A program made the translations under genes and the position numbers. Under the pieces are notes generated by a model. That model had not been told where the DNA came from. It ran no database searches and was given only the letters and a program-made list of their open reading frames with translations. Of a stretch of DNA of 22,211 nt, positions 1 through 9,273 are shown one piece after another (position 1 is the stretch's first letter; the number at the start of each line of letters is the position of its first letter). This stretch comes from a virus. The stretch lies in the IMG/VR virus record IMGVR_UViG_3300027917_000186, positions 1 through 22,211 of that record, one strand, 5' to 3'.

Positions 1-630
1 AGTAGTTATACTGCTTGTTAGTGTGTTTGTACCCGTGTTCAGTAAAGATGCTCCATAAACAGTGGGGTCATATATGTACTGACCCAACGAACCAACACTA
101 TAGCCCCATCTTGGCTCTGTAGGTTTTCTAAGGTAGTTTACGGTAACCCCTGAATTTATACTATCTGGCTTAACATATACCCTTTCATTTTCGTAAAGGT
201 ATGTTGGAAAATATTTTGTCGATGCTGTAAGTAATGACCTCTGTATATTATAAAAGTCATGTCTCTGCAGTCTCTGAAGTTCTACTTGATTTCCATTTAT
301 ACCAGTGTAAACCACTGTGCCTAAACGATATAGGTCAGATGGTAGTGTATAATATGGTGTGTTTGGGGTTGTAATATTGTCGTATGTTGCGTCACCGAAA
401 GCCTTGAATATAGAAAGCTTTTCGTCTGTGTTCATTATTCTGTCTGAATAATCAGCGTCTGCCTGCGGAACACGAATCTGTTGGTTTAGTTCTTCTGCAT
501 AGCCTTCAAACATTTGCAGTTGAACTTGATTGGCTATTTTATTGAACTCATTAGGTGTAACATAACCTCTCTGTTCCTTATTAAGAATCAGTAATGCGGT
601 TTTATATACCTCGTTAATGTTTATAGCCAT
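1..630 (-). CDS. Virion structural protein, candidate head-tail connector (partial, runs off the left edge)
   Basis: The frame is open from an ATG at 630 to the window edge, giving 210 codons with no stop, so the C-terminus is missing. The start reads MAININEVYKTALLILNKEQ, and the next section includes GYVTPNEFNKIANQVQLQMF and a YxLPSDLYRLGTV stretch. This N-terminal pattern resembles proteins I recall from crAss-like and flavobacterial phages, encoded shortly after the major capsid gene and annotated as structural or connector/ring-type proteins. It is the first gene past the capsid gene and its 286-residue neighbour, which is where connector genes usually sit. The start follows an A/T-only leader (AAATAAAT) without a Shine-Dalgarno sequence. 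A structural role is likely. The exact role (adaptor, ring or stabilising protein) is a guess. Confidence 0.6.
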   Translation of the reverse strand, partial: MAININEVYKTALLILNKEQRGYVTPNEFNKIANQVQLQMFEGYAEELNQQIRVPQADADYSDRIMNTDEKLSIFKAFGDATYDNITTPNTPYYTLPSDLYRLGTVVYTGINGNQVELQRLQRHDFYNIQRSLLTASTKYFPTYLYENERVYVKPDSINSGVTVNYLRKPTEPRWGYSVGSLGQYIYDPTVYGASLLNTGTNTLTSSITT

Positions 631-656
631 ATTTATTTTTTATTAATTATAAAGGC

Positions 657-679
657 TAGGTCAGTTTTATTCTGACCTA
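657..679 (-). terminator. Intercistronic hairpin, possible weak terminator
   Basis: A perfect 8-bp stem, TAGGTCAG with CTGACCTA, encloses a 7-base loop. It lies just downstream of the 286-residue gene, which stops at 704, and upstream of the next start at 630. On the minus strand only a short, broken T run follows, so it may attenuate transcription or protect the mRNA 3' end rather than fully terminate. Confidence 0.5.
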
Positions 680-703
680 ACCTATATAATATATATTACG
701 TTG

Positions 704-1564
704 TTACATTAGTTTTTTCTCGATAGATGAAAATATTTCCATACCCTCGTCTGTCTTGAAAAATGAAGCCATAGCTGAGTATGGGTGTTCATCAAATGGA
801 ACGGTCATTAACTTTCTACCATTGCTGGCCCATGTAAATGTACGTTGGTCTTGAGATAATTTAATGATACCTTGTTCAGCCGCTTTAATTGCAAAGTTTC
901 TAAGCTGAATGTTATCATCTAGTGCTAGACTAATAAACAGTCTTGGATTACTTTTAGCTAGTATCATAATGTCTCTTCGTATCTCTTTACTTGTCATCTT
1001 AGAAACACTTGAACCCTTTTCAGCTCTAAGTATAGCCTCTGCATGGTCGATGTCAATCTCCCTTGCGGCTGTCATTGCCTCAAGCTCAGTCTCTAAATCC
1101 TCTAGTCCATATTCAGCCTCTTGTACAGGGTCAAACTCTGTATATAGTTTATCCTTGTGTGGGTGATATAAAGACAATAACTTTTGAAGTGACTGCTTCT
1201 CTTTAGGTACATTCAGAACACCATCTTTAAAAACGATGTGTTCCATTGTTACGGAGCCATTCTGCTCATCTACGAAACAACTTTTCTGATTTGTTGCGTA
1301 CCGTATTTCTCTCTGAGAGTTTGTCTCAGGGTCAAACCACAGTAGTGGATGCCTTGGAGTGTGTTTACTTGCCAATGTATAAGTTAATGGTGACTTACCT
1401 CCTGTCAAATAGTATTGACGGGACTTAATCTCCCATTCATCTTTCTTCTTGGTTTCTTTTACTTCAACTGGTTCAGGAGCTACTGGAGCTTCAATTACAG
1501 TTTCGTTTTCTTGTACAACCTCATCTACTTGAGATTCTGTTGTTGTTTTTCTAGGTCTTGCCAT
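704..1564 (-). CDS. Conserved capsid-neighbour protein of unknown function (286 aa)
   Basis: The first 40 residues are low-complexity and charged, rich in Val, Glu and Pro, and are probably a disordered arm. A compact region follows from about residue 44, beginning DEWEIKSRQYYLTGGKSPLT, then the blocks HTPRHPLLWFD and REIRYATNQKSCFVDE. The middle is an acidic helical stretch (about 143-180), and the rest is a mixed helical domain. I recall similar proteins directly after the major capsid gene in crAss-like and related Bacteroidota phages, but no biochemical function. It lies between two hairpins, so its expression may be set separately from the capsid gene. The start at 1564 follows an A/T-only leader (AATTATATTATATC). 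A minor capsid, head-lining or connector-associated role is possible. No enzyme motif is visible. Confidence 0.6.
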   Translation of the reverse strand: MARPRKTTTESQVDEVVQENETVIEAPVAPEPVEVKETKKKDEWEIKSRQYYLTGGKSPLTYTLASKHTPRHPLLWFDPETNSQREIRYATNQKSCFVDEQNGSVTMEHIVFKDGVLNVPKEKQSLQKLLSLYHPHKDKLYTEFDPVQEAEYGLEDLETELEAMTAAREIDIDHAEAILRAEKGSSVSKMTSKEIRRDIMILAKSNPRLFISLALDDNIQLRNFAIKAAEQGIIKLSQDQRTFTWASNGRKLMTVPFDEHPYSAMASFFKTDEGMEIFSSIEKKLM

Positions 1565-1597
1565 GATATAATATAATTAAATAGTTTAAAAAAAATA

Positions 1598-1630
1598 AAA
1601 CTTGGGGCCACACAACATGACCCCAAGTTT
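1598..1630 (-). terminator. Rho-independent terminator after the major capsid gene
   Basis: A perfect 10-bp stem, AAACTTGGGG paired with CCCCAAGTTT, encloses a 13-base loop. On the minus strand it is followed by TTTTATTTTTTTT, a classic U-tract. It begins 14 bases past the capsid stop codon at 1644 and is the strongest terminator in the window. It may let the abundant capsid mRNA end here, with partial readthrough to the next gene. Confidence 0.85.
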
Positions 1631-1643
1631 ATAAGATTAATGC

Positions 1644-3173
1644 TTACGCAGTAGCCTTGAACAACACGAAGTTGTTAGCAGCCTGAGTAACCAAACAACG
1701 CTCAGAAAGGAAATGAACCTTCATTACGTCTTCTCCTGAAGTAGCAGCACCACCTACAGAACCTGTAATCCAAGACTTCATTCTTCGGTCATCAGCTTCA
1801 GAAGCACGATAACGAGCGTGAAGGAATGGTCTACGAATGTTAGTACCTAACATCTGGTCGTAAACGGTAGTTGTTCCAGCAGGAACCAATACACCCTCTA
1901 TGTCTCCTGTAAGACCACGAGTAGAAGCATCGTTAAGATATTTCCAATCAGTCTTGTAGAAGTCATAAGAACCTCTTCGGAATCCAGAGAATCCTAAGTT
2001 CAGAGCCATTTCAGAGCTGTTCTCGAATACTCCGTAAGAAGTACCACCAGCACCGTAAGAGTTCTGAGCAGCAAGCATATCGTCCATGTCTAGTGACGTA
2101 GCACGATTTAAGAAAAGCATATTCTCCTCAATAGCACCCTGCTTGTCAAGGTTAGCTAGAATCTTGTCGAAATCAGCTAAACCAGTAGCAGCAGTGAAGT
2201 TGTTATACACGTTTCCTCGCTCCTCGATAGCAGCAAAAAGACCTTGTGTACCTTTCACGTTAGCACTAGCACTACCTCCAGCTAGTTGTCCGATAGCAGC
2301 AGAAGGAGTACCTGCTCCATCAACATCAGCAGATGCAAGCTCACCTTCTACAGAAACCATCTCTAGGTAATCCTGAAAACGTAGACGAGTCTCGCCTTCA
2401 GCCTTCAAGTACCAAAGGTATCCAGAAAGTCCAGCCTCATCAGTAACTTCAACCCAACCAATTTGAGAAGCGTCAGAACCTGAAACCTCATACTGGTCTT
2501 TGATGATTACTGGGCTATTGTTGTACTGAGTGAATGATGGTGTAATAGAACCAGTCATAGAGTCAGTACCCTTACCAAATTCAGAGCCGTACACGAAGAT
2601 TTTAATCTCTCCACCGTTAACATCGTTACGAACGGCATCCAAGTTAGCAGCAGTGTAAGGATATGCATTAAGCTTCCAGTTGTTTCCTGGAGAGTTACTT
2701 ACAGGCTCTGCAGCAACAAAACACTTGAGAGAGTTTAGGCTTACCGTGTTGTAAACAACAATAGTAGAACCAGCTCGGATAATAGGTTGAATAGACGCTC
2801 CAGCAGAGTTTTCACCAGCTACATCCTGAATCAAAGTTGTACTACCACCAATAGTAATATTTGATGCGTTAGCAGGTACCCCACTACCACCCATACCACT
2901 CTCGAAAGAAAGGTGTAGACGGTTTTGCTCAGACCAAATAACTTGGTCAGAAGTCATTGGCATCTCAGCCCCAACCATACGAAGAAAACCAGAGATTGTA
3001 CGGTTACCGTAACGCTCTACTTCAGCTTCATAGATTTCAGGTAGATACTGCTGTGCGAAGTCGTTTCCGCTTCCATCAGCAAAGTTTAAATAAGAACCTT
3101 GAGTAATACTCTTAAATGGAGTAGGTACCAAGGAAAACGAACCCAACGGGTCGTTAGTTGCAAATGTTCCCAT
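1644..3173 (-). CDS. Major capsid protein, HK97-fold (509 aa)
   Basis: This is the likely building block of the icosahedral head. The N-terminus reads MGTFATNDPLGSFSLVPTPF and is followed by QQYLPEIYEAEVERYGNRTI and a FLRMVGAEMPMTSDQVIWSE stretch. Length and sequence style match the major capsid proteins I recall from crAss-like and marine Bacteroidota phages. The neighbours agree: a scaffold-like gene ends 7 bases upstream, with portal and large terminase before it. The gene is richer in G+C than its neighbours (one sampled 60-base line gave about 47%, against about 30% in the scaffold gene and 38% in the portal gene) and its early arginines use CGT, both consistent with selection for high expression. 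The strong terminator just downstream fits this. No catalytic motif is expected. The fold is inferred from family resemblance, not shown by any motif. Confidence 0.85.
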   Translation of the reverse strand: MGTFATNDPLGSFSLVPTPFKSITQGSYLNFADGSGNDFAQQYLPEIYEAEVERYGNRTISGFLRMVGAEMPMTSDQVIWSEQNRLHLSFESGMGGSGVPANASNITIGGSTTLIQDVAGENSAGASIQPIIRAGSTIVVYNTVSLNSLKCFVAAEPVSNSPGNNWKLNAYPYTAANLDAVRNDVNGGEIKIFVYGSEFGKGTDSMTGSITPSFTQYNNSPVIIKDQYEVSGSDASQIGWVEVTDEAGLSGYLWYLKAEGETRLRFQDYLEMVSVEGELASADVDGAGTPSAAIGQLAGGSASANVKGTQGLFAAIEERGNVYNNFTAATGLADFDKILANLDKQGAIEENMLFLNRATSLDMDDMLAAQNSYGAGGTSYGVFENSSEMALNLGFSGFRRGSYDFYKTDWKYLNDASTRGLTGDIEGVLVPAGTTTVYDQMLGTNIRRPFLHARYRASEADDRRMKSWITGSVGGAATSGEDVMKVHFLSERCLVTQAANNFVLFKATA

Positions 3174-3179
3174 AGTTTA

Positions 3180-4346
3180 TTAATTTTTGAACTTGTTTTT
3201 ATTAATTTTAAGTTTTGAAGAGTCGATACCGTTGACGGCCTTAACCTTTAAACCATTTATAAACAGACTATCGTTTGACGTTTGTCTAGGTGCTTCACCC
3301 GTTATGTTCTTAGACTTAACAGCGACCTCCTTGATAGCGTCAGCCTTACCCTGTTCGTAAAAGTGTGAGGCAATTTTGTCAACATTTTGGGCTGCGTACA
3401 TTGCTTTATGATACTCGTCAAATCTTTTTACATTACCACCTTCATCGAGAAACTTTCCCAATATGTTGTTAATGCTAGATTGAGTATCGGCAATTGATTC
3501 TGGATTACTTACCCCGTATCTAAACTTCTTTTCTCCTACGTTAAAATCAAAACCTTTGAAATCGTTTTGGAAAAAATCTTTAGTTTTAGATTTGAATAAA
3601 CTTCTAGATTCTTCAGCTTGTTGTTCACTCTCCTTGTAGCGATTAAAAAAGTCCATTGCTTTTCTTTGTTCGTTGGATAACGTGGGCCTCGACTTGATTT
3701 CCTCGTAGTATTTATCCTTCAAATCATTTAGAAATGAATGGGCTTTTGAAACCTCTTCTTTTTGAGCAAGTTTTTTTCTCTTGATGTCTCGCTCATCATC
3801 AAGGTCTTCATCGTAACGAAAGTTTTCTTCCATTACAAAATCTATTTCCTCATCGTCAAGATGTGGTTTTGTTTTCTTATAGTACTCTCTTAGTAGTGTT
3901 TCTTCATCTACGTTTGAGTAGTCTGTATTTAATCGGACATAGTCCTGTAGGTCACCACCTGTTTCGTTAATAAACTTTACTAGCTTATCTACACCATCTG
4001 GTAGGTTTATCTTAACCTTATCCTCTGTCTGTTCAACAATGGGTGCTACCTCTTCTTTTTCAGTAATCTCCTGTATTACTACTTCCCCTTCTTCTGACTT
4101 ACCCCCATCATCTGAACTGGTGACTTCTTCGGAAGTGCTTTCAGATTTTGGTTCGGGTGTTCCTTCCTCCACTTTTTGTACAACTTCGGAAGGTTTATCC
4201 TCATGTACGTCATTTGTGCTTTGCTCTTGAACGGCATCTTCTTTTTCTTTTAGTTCCTCTTTCTTTTTAGAAAGGTCTAACTTGGTTACTGTTTCTTTAG
4301 CCTTCCTGGGCTTGACTTTTGACAAGTCTACTTTTGTTTCCGACAT
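3180..4346 (-). CDS. Scaffold-like head assembly protein (388 aa)
   Basis: This is probably an internal scaffold for prohead assembly. The first 110 residues are low-complexity, very rich in Lys, Glu, Ser and Val, and look disordered. A conserved-looking helical block follows from about 117: LPDGVDKLVKFINETGGDLQ, then DYSNVDEETLLREYYKKTKP and an acidic, then basic, coiled-coil stretch to about 235. The C-terminal part is helical and ends in a Lys/Asn-rich tail, which is typical of a capsid-binding end. It lies between portal and major capsid genes, the normal place for a scaffold. I see no protease motif, so any scaffold cleavage would need another enzyme. The ATG at 4346 has an A/T-only leader. 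It could instead be another internal head protein, but scaffold is the best fit. Confidence 0.7.
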   Translation of the reverse strand: MSETKVDLSKVKPRKAKETVTKLDLSKKKEELKEKEDAVQEQSTNDVHEDKPSEVVQKVEEGTPEPKSESTSEEVTSSDDGGKSEEGEVVIQEITEKEEVAPIVEQTEDKVKINLPDGVDKLVKFINETGGDLQDYVRLNTDYSNVDEETLLREYYKKTKPHLDDEEIDFVMEENFRYDEDLDDERDIKRKKLAQKEEVSKAHSFLNDLKDKYYEEIKSRPTLSNEQRKAMDFFNRYKESEQQAEESRSLFKSKTKDFFQNDFKGFDFNVGEKKFRYGVSNPESIADTQSSINNILGKFLDEGGNVKRFDEYHKAMYAAQNVDKIASHFYEQGKADAIKEVAVKSKNITGEAPRQTSNDSLFINGLKVKAVNGIDSSKLKINKNKFKN

Positions 4347-4373
4347 AATAATATAATATATAATTGTTTAAAA

Positions 4374-6779
4374 TCATCTTGGCTCAAATTGCTCTAAACC
4401 AATACCACCCAACACATCGTTTCCAGAGGACTCAAAGTCTGTTGGTAGCAAGTTGTTTTTTCTTTGGTTGATGAGTTCACTCTGTTGAGTACCCTGCATC
4501 TTAATTCTTTTATCTTTTCGGTCCTCTATCTCTTGTTCTTTTTGACCCTCAGCATTAGCCCTTACTTGAGCTAACTGCATGTTAAAGTTAAACTCAGCTT
4601 GCATCAACTCTCTCTTAATCTCAGCTTCAGCTCTAAGCCTTTGTATTTCAAACTGAGACTTAGCTTGCTCTATGTTAACCTTTTCTTGTGTTAACGCTTG
4701 TTGTTTTTGAACCTCAGCAAACGCAGCCTTTTCAGCAGCCTCAGCATTAGCTTGAGCTTGAGCTTGAATGTTTTGCAACTGAGCCTGTCTATCGGCCTCA
4801 ATCTTTTTCTTTCTTTTCTGCTTTAATATCTCGTTAGCAAGCTTTATGTTCTGTATCTCTCGAATGTCTATAACATCCTCTATGTCGATACCACCACTCT
4901 TTAATGCAATCTGTATGTTTTGTTCAAGCTGTGCTTTTTCTTCATCCTCTGGCTCAAGCTCTAGGTATATACCAAAGTCATGTAGGTGTAATTTACTTAT
5001 TTCTTGAAGCGTACCTACATTGTATGCACTTATTGCCTCCTGAAGTGAGTTGTTTGTCAATGCAAACTCAATAGAATCTGCAATCCTTAGAGATATGTTT
5101 TCGCACGTTCTAGCGGATAAATAAAGGCTAGACTGTAGTATGTGTCGTGTCGCTACATTTGATGCGTTAGCGGCAAGCTTTTGAAGTCCTACAAGCGTGT
5201 CCTCCATAGGTGCGCTACCGTCACGAGCTTCGTTAAGCCCTGTGACATCCCTAATCATTTGTAAGTAATACTGATAGGTGTTAATTAATGCCGATAACTT
5301 TGCCTGACCGTTTGATGAACTTAGTTCCTGTATAGGAACCTTACCTCTATTCATATCACCATCCTGTGTCAGAGACCTACCTAGTATACTACCCGTTTGG
5401 AAGTACATGTTCAAAGCCTCTTGGGGATTATAACTTGTACCATTACCCAAATCCACCTCTGCTAATCCATCTACATCTAGGTATACTCCGTCTGGGACCA
5501 ACTTAGATATGACCTGCTGTATCTTTAAGTTTGTAATATTTATCATATCAGCAAACCCAGTAATCTTACTTACCGTTGACTCTATCCTACCCTTATACAT
5601 TCTTGGGGCAGAGATAGCGTAATTCATATTGACCTTTGTTGTGTCAGCGTATGGCCTTGTCATATTCTCTGACAGTCTCCAATCAATCATTTGGTCGTAT
5701 CCAAGAATCTTAGCACCAGTGAACAACACCTCTATAGTCCTAGACACTTTCTTAAATGTGTCCGATGGTGGTGGGTCAAAAGAATCTGTCTTTTCTATAA
5801 CCTTCTCAAGACCATTACCAGTTTGCTTTAACTTAAACACCTGATTCATATACGTCTTGTACTCAAAGTATAAAACCTGAACTGTGTTCTCGTCATAGTC
5901 GTTCCAACCAACAACATAGTCGCTTCTGTTACCCATCTTAGATATTCTATCTAACTCTTCCTCAGAAATAAATGGGTACTGCTTTTTAAGTTCTGGTATT
6001 GTTATAGACTTAACCTCACCAACATAGTAAATATCATCAAAGTTTGGGTCCTCAGTATACGACCAAACCATTTTAGCTGGGTCACAGTAGTTTACTACAA
6101 CACCCTCAGCCTTGTTCCAATCAGTTTTTACCGCAGCAATACCAAGAACTGTTAAGTCATGGTTCAATCTTCTCCTTATCAGCTCAAATTTATTCTTATC
6201 CAAGGTATTATTTATAACCTCTTCTTCAGCTATCTCTATGGATGGCTTGTACTTGAGTTGCATGTGGATAGATATCTCCTCCTCTGTTTCTGGAAGATTG
6301 CTTTGGTCTGGGGTACTGTACAGGTCTAGCCCCATCATCTGCTTTATTTGTTCTATCTCTGCCTTAGCGGTAATATCCCGTAGTAATCCAGATGCGTAGT
6401 TTGTTCTTTTCTTTATAGACTCTGGGTCTTGAGCATAAGCATTAATCTTATACTTCTTCTCCGACATACCATTAACAACGATGTCAACAAACTTAGATAT
6501 AACTGGTACTGGCTTCCAGTCTAAGTTAAGGTATGATAGGTCACCGTTAATAGATAACTCATCCTTATACTTCTGTATTGGCTGCTCACCTCTAGCGTAA
6601 AGCCTTAGGTTGTGGTACTTGTTCCAATTAGTTGCAAACCTGTTACCGCTTCTCCCACCATGAAACCACTCACCCTCTATAGCCCTCCCTACTTGAACGC
6701 CATATTCAAAGCTCTTTTTCTCCTCATCGCTAACGACTTGGCTTGGGAACGAACTATTTGGATTTGTACTTATATTCAT
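4374..6779 (-). CDS. Portal protein (801 aa)
   Basis: The portal forms the dodecameric ring at one head vertex through which DNA is packaged and ejected. The evidence is size, position and sequence style: it overlaps the large terminase gene by four bases (ATGA) and precedes the scaffold and capsid genes. A mixed alpha/beta body covers about residues 20-640, with recognisable stretches such as DWKPVPVISKFVDIVVNGMS and a region around RDVTGLNEARDGSAPMEDTL. The last 150 residues hold a long Gln/Ala/Glu-rich coiled coil (about 650-770), then an acidic tail ending in EQFEPR. This long C-terminal coil matches portals I recall from crAss-like phages and would be expected to project into the head as a barrel. 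Translation is likely coupled to the terminase. Confidence 0.85.
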   Translation of the reverse strand: MNISTNPNSSFPSQVVSDEEKKSFEYGVQVGRAIEGEWFHGGRSGNRFATNWNKYHNLRLYARGEQPIQKYKDELSINGDLSYLNLDWKPVPVISKFVDIVVNGMSEKKYKINAYAQDPESIKKRTNYASGLLRDITAKAEIEQIKQMMGLDLYSTPDQSNLPETEEEISIHMQLKYKPSIEIAEEEVINNTLDKNKFELIRRRLNHDLTVLGIAAVKTDWNKAEGVVVNYCDPAKMVWSYTEDPNFDDIYYVGEVKSITIPELKKQYPFISEEELDRISKMGNRSDYVVGWNDYDENTVQVLYFEYKTYMNQVFKLKQTGNGLEKVIEKTDSFDPPPSDTFKKVSRTIEVLFTGAKILGYDQMIDWRLSENMTRPYADTTKVNMNYAISAPRMYKGRIESTVSKITGFADMINITNLKIQQVISKLVPDGVYLDVDGLAEVDLGNGTSYNPQEALNMYFQTGSILGRSLTQDGDMNRGKVPIQELSSSNGQAKLSALINTYQYYLQMIRDVTGLNEARDGSAPMEDTLVGLQKLAANASNVATRHILQSSLYLSARTCENISLRIADSIEFALTNNSLQEAISAYNVGTLQEISKLHLHDFGIYLELEPEDEEKAQLEQNIQIALKSGGIDIEDVIDIREIQNIKLANEILKQKRKKKIEADRQAQLQNIQAQAQANAEAAEKAAFAEVQKQQALTQEKVNIEQAKSQFEIQRLRAEAEIKRELMQAEFNFNMQLAQVRANAEGQKEQEIEDRKDKRIKMQGTQQSELINQRKNNLLPTDFESSGNDVLGGIGLEQFEPR

Positions 6780-8992
6780 CTATCTATTATTTTGGAAACA
6801 CTACCAGTATTGTCATATCTTTTAAAGCCAAGTTTAATATTGTTTCTAACCACTTTGTTTATAGGTGCGTATCTATTTTTGTTACAAGCCATTATTGCTA
6901 GTCCTGAACTAATAGACGCATCAAACTTTGTTCTGTTGTTTATATCAAATCTTGCCCAATCATTTAATGTTCTATCGAAATACATATCACCGTATTGGTC
7001 ATCACCTATGACCCCAACACACTCGTCTATGTAAGTCTCTATTGCGGCTGCATGAGCCTGCTTAACGTCTTCACTTGAGTTAGGTATACCACCTATCTCT
7101 CTTTCTGTTTGTGAGAGGTTGTTCCAAGTCCTATCTGGTCTATTCATAGAGTAACCTCTATAACCCCTTCTTTTAATGTGATACAAGAGTCTTGGCTTGT
7201 TATTCTCACAAAGTATTGGCATACCGTAAAAAACAATAGCCATCAATATATCCTCAAAAAATATCTCAGCGGTCTGTGGTCTAGATATATACTCTAGAAA
7301 AAAGTGGTTTGCTGGGGCCTCCTCCATAGAAAACTTTGTCAGTCCGTGAAGAGAACCATTTGAACCTACGCCACTTACAGTACCCGATATATCGTAACTA
7401 TCACAGCCGAATGCCCCTAAGTGTTCGTTACCAGGGTACTTAACCCCATTTTTTATTATTACTCTATTTTGAAGATTTGTGTTAGGAACCCATGAAATTA
7501 AAAATCTTCCGTTATTGCTAGGTAAAAATATCACCCTTGTATCCTTTATACCATTCTCCCATTGAAAGTTACCCTTTGTAAGTATATTGGTGTTTCTTAG
7601 GTCTTGGTTATAATCTATCTGCTGATATATCCTAGTGAGGTTAAACAAAGAGTTCTTAGCCTCATCCCTAAACGCATGCTCCACTGTTCTTGGGAACTGC
7701 CTATAAAATTCATTAAGACCATCCTGGTCGCTCTTTAATCCCTCTACCTCGTTCTCCCAGTAATCAATAACACCCATCCGTATTTCATTACCAAAGGTAT
7801 CGTAAACTTTTTTCTCTGGTGTTTCAAATACAGGGTATCCATACTCGTCTATGTATCCCTCGTAGTTCCACTCCATCGGTATAAACAGGCTATACAACCC
7901 AGATGCTGTCTGCCCGTTTGCATTTCTTTTGGTTACATCAGAGTCCTCGTACAACTTCTTGAAGTTCTCACCTCCCTTGTCTAGAGAGTTTGATGTACTC
8001 CCCATCATGCACTTACCAATTACCCTACTACCTAACCTTAGACATGTCTTAGTAACCCTCCAGTTGTTAAGTATGTTTGTGGGTTTCTCCCACTTACCAC
8101 TCTCATCATGTACCAACAACGATAGTTTCTCACCATCGTATGAGTTATCCCCTGTGTTCTTCCAGTCTATGGTTGTGTCAAGACCTGTAATGTCCTCAAC
8201 CTTGTTGTTTGCATCCAGCTTCTTTCTAGTAAACTTAGACGCTGGTACACGGTACGCAAGCTCTGTTTTAGGTCTATCCATACCATCCTGTATGGGTTTG
8301 AAGAAGAACGGGTAGTTAACCGATATTGGCACCACCTTGTCTGTGAACATCTTCTTAGCATCGGGTCCTGTCTTAGACAGTATACCAAACCTTGAGTCAC
8401 TAGATAGTGTTGCTAAGTTTACAGTTTCTGCTGATGACATAAAAGAAAAACCAGAGCGTCTATTCTTTAAGTAGCACATCCCGTAGCTTCTGTGGTCAGC
8501 CTTACAAGCCTCCCAAAATATAAAGAACAATCTGTTAGACTCTCTAAAGTCTGGCTTACCAATATCTATCTTAGACCACTGTAGGTAGTTGTAGTGAGAA
8601 CCTGTTATGTATGTTGGCTTTTTGTTGTTTATAAACCAAAAACCATCTTCTCTTCTAGTAAACTCCGTGTCTATGTAGTCAAACCATTTATTCTTAAACT
8701 CATCTGGTGCCTCATTCCAATCAAAAACACTCTTAAACCTAGATAACTCTTTTGGGTATTCAGTGTACTGCCATTTGTTATCTTTAAACTTAACCACATC
8801 AAACTCTGTAGGTAAAGCTATCTTTAGGTTTTGTATCTCGTATATCTCACCAATCTGACCGTTCTTACTTATAACTACAATGTCGTGGTCTTCATTGTAC
8901 CCATACTTCCACTTCTTTCCATTGTTCATTCTTTTCAGAACATGTGGCTTTATGTGGTCATCTATTATATTTACTAATGTCTGCTCGTACAT
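6776..8992 (-). CDS. terL: Terminase large subunit, packaging ATPase and nuclease (738 aa)
   Basis: This motor pumps DNA into the prohead and cuts the genome. A Walker A-like segment, KNRRSGFSF, lies at about 176-184; it is the variant P-loop common in phages of this group. Walker B is LSLLVHDE at 290-297, with the acidic pair D296/E297, and a coupling motif GSTSN lies at 331-335. The C-terminal RNase H-like nuclease shows GCDSYD (D531), an acidic residue near LCENN (E596), and D691 in RTKFDAS, as expected for a metal-binding triad. The length is usual for crAss-like terminases. The gene shares one base with the gene before it (TAATG) and four with the portal gene after it (ATGA), so all three are probably translationally coupled. 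Confidence 0.93.
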   Translation of the reverse strand: MYEQTLVNIIDDHIKPHVLKRMNNGKKWKYGYNEDHDIVVISKNGQIGEIYEIQNLKIALPTEFDVVKFKDNKWQYTEYPKELSRFKSVFDWNEAPDEFKNKWFDYIDTEFTRREDGFWFINNKKPTYITGSHYNYLQWSKIDIGKPDFRESNRLFFIFWEACKADHRSYGMCYLKNRRSGFSFMSSAETVNLATLSSDSRFGILSKTGPDAKKMFTDKVVPISVNYPFFFKPIQDGMDRPKTELAYRVPASKFTRKKLDANNKVEDITGLDTTIDWKNTGDNSYDGEKLSLLVHDESGKWEKPTNILNNWRVTKTCLRLGSRVIGKCMMGSTSNSLDKGGENFKKLYEDSDVTKRNANGQTASGLYSLFIPMEWNYEGYIDEYGYPVFETPEKKVYDTFGNEIRMGVIDYWENEVEGLKSDQDGLNEFYRQFPRTVEHAFRDEAKNSLFNLTRIYQQIDYNQDLRNTNILTKGNFQWENGIKDTRVIFLPSNNGRFLISWVPNTNLQNRVIIKNGVKYPGNEHLGAFGCDSYDISGTVSGVGSNGSLHGLTKFSMEEAPANHFFLEYISRPQTAEIFFEDILMAIVFYGMPILCENNKPRLLYHIKRRGYRGYSMNRPDRTWNNLSQTEREIGGIPNSSEDVKQAHAAAIETYIDECVGVIGDDQYGDMYFDRTLNDWARFDINNRTKFDASISSGLAIMACNKNRYAPINKVVRNNIKLGFKRYDNTGSVSKIIDR

Positions 8993-9273
8993 TACTTCTT
9001 AGACCTATTCTCAGCAAAACCAGAGAATACCTTTTTTGGTGCCTCAACTTTTTCTACATTGTTGAGCATATTTTCCTCCTCGTTAATTCTGTTTAAGATT
9101 TCAAACGCATCAAATATTGCAAGCTTTTTAGTGGCCGCTGCGTTCTTTAATCTATCCGCTGATACATCATCCTCACCCCCAGTAACTATTGGCTCTCTAG
9201 CCACCTTAATTAGCTCCTCAACCGCTGCTCGTCCAGCTTGGATTATACTTAGTTTCGCTTCCTTCGTTTCCAT
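8992..9273 (-). CDS. Small protein before the terminase, candidate small terminase subunit (93 aa)
   Basis: This short, mostly helical protein contains the block SADRLKNAAATKKLAIFDAF (about 50-69) and a basic tail (FAENRSKK). It directly precedes the large terminase and shares one base with it (TAATG), the usual place for a small terminase subunit. I recall similar small proteins at this spot in other Bacteroidota phages, but I see no clear helix-turn-helix for DNA recognition. The small terminase call therefore rests on position. The start at 9273 lies inside the end of the upstream gene (56-base overlap), so expression probably depends on translation of that gene. Confidence 0.5.
   Translation of the reverse strand: METKEAKLSIIQAGRAAVEELIKVAREPIVTGGEDDVSADRLKNAAATKKLAIFDAFEILNRINEEENMLNNVEKVEAPKKVFSGFAENRSKK

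Noticed and set aside
8001-8012. CMMG in the large terminase as a further copy of the shared motif
   Set aside because: This is the terminase coupling motif region (CMMGSTSN), lacks the flanking Gly-x-Asn and is explained by the ATPase fold. MMG in the portal was dismissed for the same reason.
8167-8400. 77-codon minus-strand frame inside the terminase gene
   Set aside because: It is in a different frame within a continuous, motif-bearing terminase gene, so it is a shadow frame.
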